From contig MQVO02000089.1 of the NCBI GenBank assembly GCA_001986395.2, positions 1 to 41,857 on the forward strand: 41,857 nt of DNA, written 5' to 3'. Each line of letters opens with the position of its first letter. Within the stretch, counting starts at the first letter, position 1. This document shows, in pieces, positions 39,129-41,857 of the stretch. This stretch comes from Irpex lacteus (taxonomy: Eukaryota; Basidiomycota; Agaricomycetes; Polyporales; Irpicaceae). The position numbers and the translations under genes are program-made. The notes below the pieces were generated by a model, which ran no database searches, was not told the origin of the DNA, and saw nothing but the letters and a program-made list of their open reading frames with translations.

Positions 39129-41857
39129 TTAAGTACACATATAATGTAACAGCCAGATGTTGTCAAAGATAAACAAACGATCTAGGCATAGACGTCGTGA
39201 GTGAGTCGTAATATACCGTGTAGAGTTGCGCACCCACCAATTCAGCTTCTTAGCACGCATCCGCGAAATTTTACACAAAGTATGTTCTGCCGTAATCGGA
39301 TTCCATTGAAACTTCTCTGCCTGTTCGTCGGACAAGGCATCAGAGACGGCAGCGTAGAACTCCTTAAATGCAGTGCGCGTTTGCAGGCCAGTGGCACCCG
39401 AAGGAAGGAAACCCGTCACCATAAGGCCGCGCATGGCACCTTTGTGTAAGGAAGCGGTCACCGCTGCAATGTCGTCAACGGTAGGGGAGTCCAACAAACC
39501 CGCAGCGTACAAGTCCGCGACGAACAGGTATCTAGTCAAGGGGCCAACACCTGCCCATAATCGAACCGTCTTCCCGTCACGTACAATTGTAGGATCATAC
39601 GTAGGCATAAAACCTGTACGTAGTGGAAAAAGTGCGGGGAGGCGGCCAGGGAATGTCTTCGCGTTGGGAAACTTGGCAGTAGTCTTGATAACGATCGAGA
39701 GTACGTTCAGGAACAGGACTTCCATGTGCCGCACTATTGCAGAAGTACGAAGAGTTTGCTTCCGGGAACGTGAGACGGAGATTATCGAGATAGGTTTCGT
39801 ATTCCGCGACAGAGTTAAATTTCACTTGTCGCATACGGTCTGGGCAGTCGAGGAAAGCACCAGAATTAAAATGAATGACCTGAAGAGTTGTAGCGAGAAC
39901 AGACCGGCGCGAGTTTTCAGCGAAGGTCTTGTCAAGTCGTTCATTCATGATGGCCCTCGAAGGTGCGAGTTCGCGGATGGGTAAAAAGAAGTCGCCTCGA
40001 GCCAATAACGCTAACTGCGCCTTGGACATAGCAGACCTTGTGTCACCGTGACGGCCGCTACCGTGGGCGACGAGGTATCGCGCTAGCTCCCAAGAATCGA
40101 ATAATGAGGTTTACAGGGTGGACGGACGGGCTGGGACTATTAGGTGATACAGGGCGCGGCAGTGTAACATCAAGTCGAGAGGACCAGCTGATGTAGAAGG
40201 GGTGTTTGTCGCGACTGCATTCGTCGAGGGTAAAAGCGGAGGACCCGTGGCGAGACGTGTGAGGGAACGGGGGCAAGGGAAGTAGCTGCGGTCGAAGATG
40301 AACCCGTTTGAGCCCGTTGCCACTTGCTTAGCCAAACGGCGAGCGTGTACGTCGGAAGTTATTGACGCGAGAAGTTTTCTTCAGCTGAGGGCCTCTGCTA
40401 TTTGTCGCAGATACGTGTTGCGCATGTTGACGCGCGATAACATAGATATCAATGTAGGCCGGACTGCAGCTTGTCATGCGGGTGAGTATCATAGGATCGC
40501 ATAAGGTCGCCTCCAGCAGCTGATTGTCCATATCGTCCAGTATGACGGGATAAACGTGGCCTCGGTCATGTTCGCGTCGACGATACGAGGGCAGTTTGAC
40601 GAAAAAATCCAGTTCGGGAGATCGTCGTAAACGCGCCATACGTCAGGCAACAAAAGACACCAGTTCCCAGCCGATCGACGAAGGTACGTACCAAGAACGA
40701 CCGAGCGCATGCAACGAACGAGGAACATCCGCCGAACCACTCGTGTAGGATTCGACGGATATAAGACAATGTACAGCGTTTACCCTGTCGAGAGGTACGT
40801 TCTTGCGGCGCTGCACTTCGACTGGGTCGTCTTGGAATTTGATAGGACTGGATGCACCTAGAGACACATAGTCCCGCGAGTTGACTTTGACAGCGACGCC
40901 GCAAACGGATGAGCCATTTAACATTATGTACAAGTTTGGCGAGCCAATCCGCATCGTCGTCGAGGTCTTCTCCGGAGGCGAGTATCGAGGGGCATCGCGT
41001 GTCAAGCAACGTGTGGATACTGTCTATAACACGATGCTCGGAAAGCATCAGTCGTTGACGATACAGGTTAATCCACAACTCTGCCCCGTCGCAATAGAGT
41101 CTGAGATCGCGAAGAGAAGCAGAATACGTGACCAAGTCGTCGGTGTTTAGTGCAGAACTCGGCTGTTTGCTATACTTCAAGTCCAAAGCGTCCATCGAAC
41201 CCAAAGCTTGGACCAGCGCGTTGTTAGACTGAGACTTGATGTTCAAAGAGGTGACGTTGTCCATCGCTTCCAGCAAAGCAGTCGAGGTAATTAGATCGAT
41301 GAATTGACTGCCTAGAATTGGTATGAGTCGATGTAAGGTACATACGTAAACTACAATTTATTCTTACGTCGATATCCTCTAGTGCGTCTTTTCTCTACCG
41401 AATGAGACTTTGAAATTTCAAAAACGTTATCTTGGTCACATGGAGCCAAGGATTGAAGATCGTCACTGGGAGGGAATGCATGTACGCCGGAGAGGATTGA
41501 GGTATCAACCTCTTCAACAGAAGTCGTAGACGTAACAGGTGTTCGACGATCAGGAACGAGGACGCAGTCCATAATAAGACGTCCTGCAGACAGAGGGACA
41601 TCGTGAGGACCAGTGGGAGGCGCCTGAGAATTCAGTAAGCAAATATGCACGGTTTTATGTAAATAAGTAAAACGTACAGAGGCAAGTCCGACGGTCGTGT
41701 GTTTGAGAGACGTAACAGCCAGCGATGGACCACTAAGCAACAGTGAGTCACGTATATTAATGCTACATAGAATGCAAACTTACGCGTCCTCTCTAAACGT
41801 TGAACTAGACGATTGATCTACTGCACATGTCGATTCGTCGGTGTCTATCGATGCTGA
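39129..41857 (-). pseudogene. Gene C: decayed multi-exon gene of unknown family, runs off the right edge
   Basis: The 5' exons still splice in phase: 41857-41784, 41732-41678, 41623-41368 and from 41311, with introns of 51, 54 and 56 nt. Coding-like sequence then continues but changes frame near 40900, meets an in-frame TGA at 40643-40645, and shifts again near 40330, 40280, 40030-40080 and 39600. Recognisable islands are SPIKFQDDPVEVQ, FIFDRSYFPCPRSLTRL, KTFAENSRRSVLATTLQV, TIVRDGKTVRLWAGVGPLTR and ITAEHTLCKISRM. The family is unknown to me, and five or six lesions make a working product very unlikely. It ends tail-to-tail with gene B, about 80 bp apart. Confidence 0.7.

Noticed and set aside
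39373..39984. 203-codon plus-strand frame
   Set aside because: It lies opposite recognisable coding islands of gene C and is a shadow frame.

Overview
The window looks like nuclear DNA of a mushroom-forming basidiomycete (Agaricomycete). The evidence is short GT-AG introns of 48-66 nt with good splice consensus, a two-member DUF6535 membrane-protein family, and a dense nest of eukaryotic transposons. There is no bacterial-type gene organisation, rRNA or CRISPR. All exon models come from reading splice sites and checking phase by hand. No alignment or database search was run.

Layout. (1) 1-19.0 kb is a direct segmental duplication with an offset of about 11.0 kb. Each copy carries a minus-strand DUF6535 gene and the DNA upstream of it. 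The left gene (1-1618) is a frameshifted pseudogene running off the window. The right gene (9537-12639) is intact: three exons, 998 aa. About 1 kb immediately upstream of each start is nearly identical between copies, although the coding parts differ by roughly a fifth. Further upstream is a tandem array of units of about 305-380 bp, each carrying a splice-donor-like motif. A 1173-bp element with terminal inverted repeats (16922-18094) interrupts the right copy, and the left copy preserves the related empty site. (2) About 19.0-26.1 kb is a Ty1/copia-type retrotransposon. It has an LTR-like leader and three unusual extra reading frames upstream of gag, one of them membrane-anchored. Its gag-protease-integrase frame is split by a 795-bp solo-LTR-like insertion, and it is cut off before reverse transcriptase. 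(3) About 26.1-34.4 kb is a Helitron on the minus strand with one uninterrupted 2678-codon frame. It reads DUF6570-like, HUH Rep, chromo-like, PIF1/RecD-like helicase and USP-like cysteine protease, with the main catalytic residues visible. (4) 34.4-41.86 kb holds three intron-rich genes that I cannot assign to a named family: A (minus, 13 exons, intact, AT-hook plus acidic tail and a globular C-terminal half), B (plus, 6 exons, one single-base frameshift) and C (minus, badly broken, runs off the right edge). A and B are divergent and B and C convergent.

Inferred order of events: the DUF6535 block duplicated; the inverted-repeat element and the copia element entered the right copy; a second LTR element entered the copia and left a solo LTR; the Helitron lies against the truncated copia. 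The best candidates for undescribed biology are the copia with extra upstream frames, the chromo/USP Helitron protein, the splice-donor repeat array, and the A-B-C gene set.
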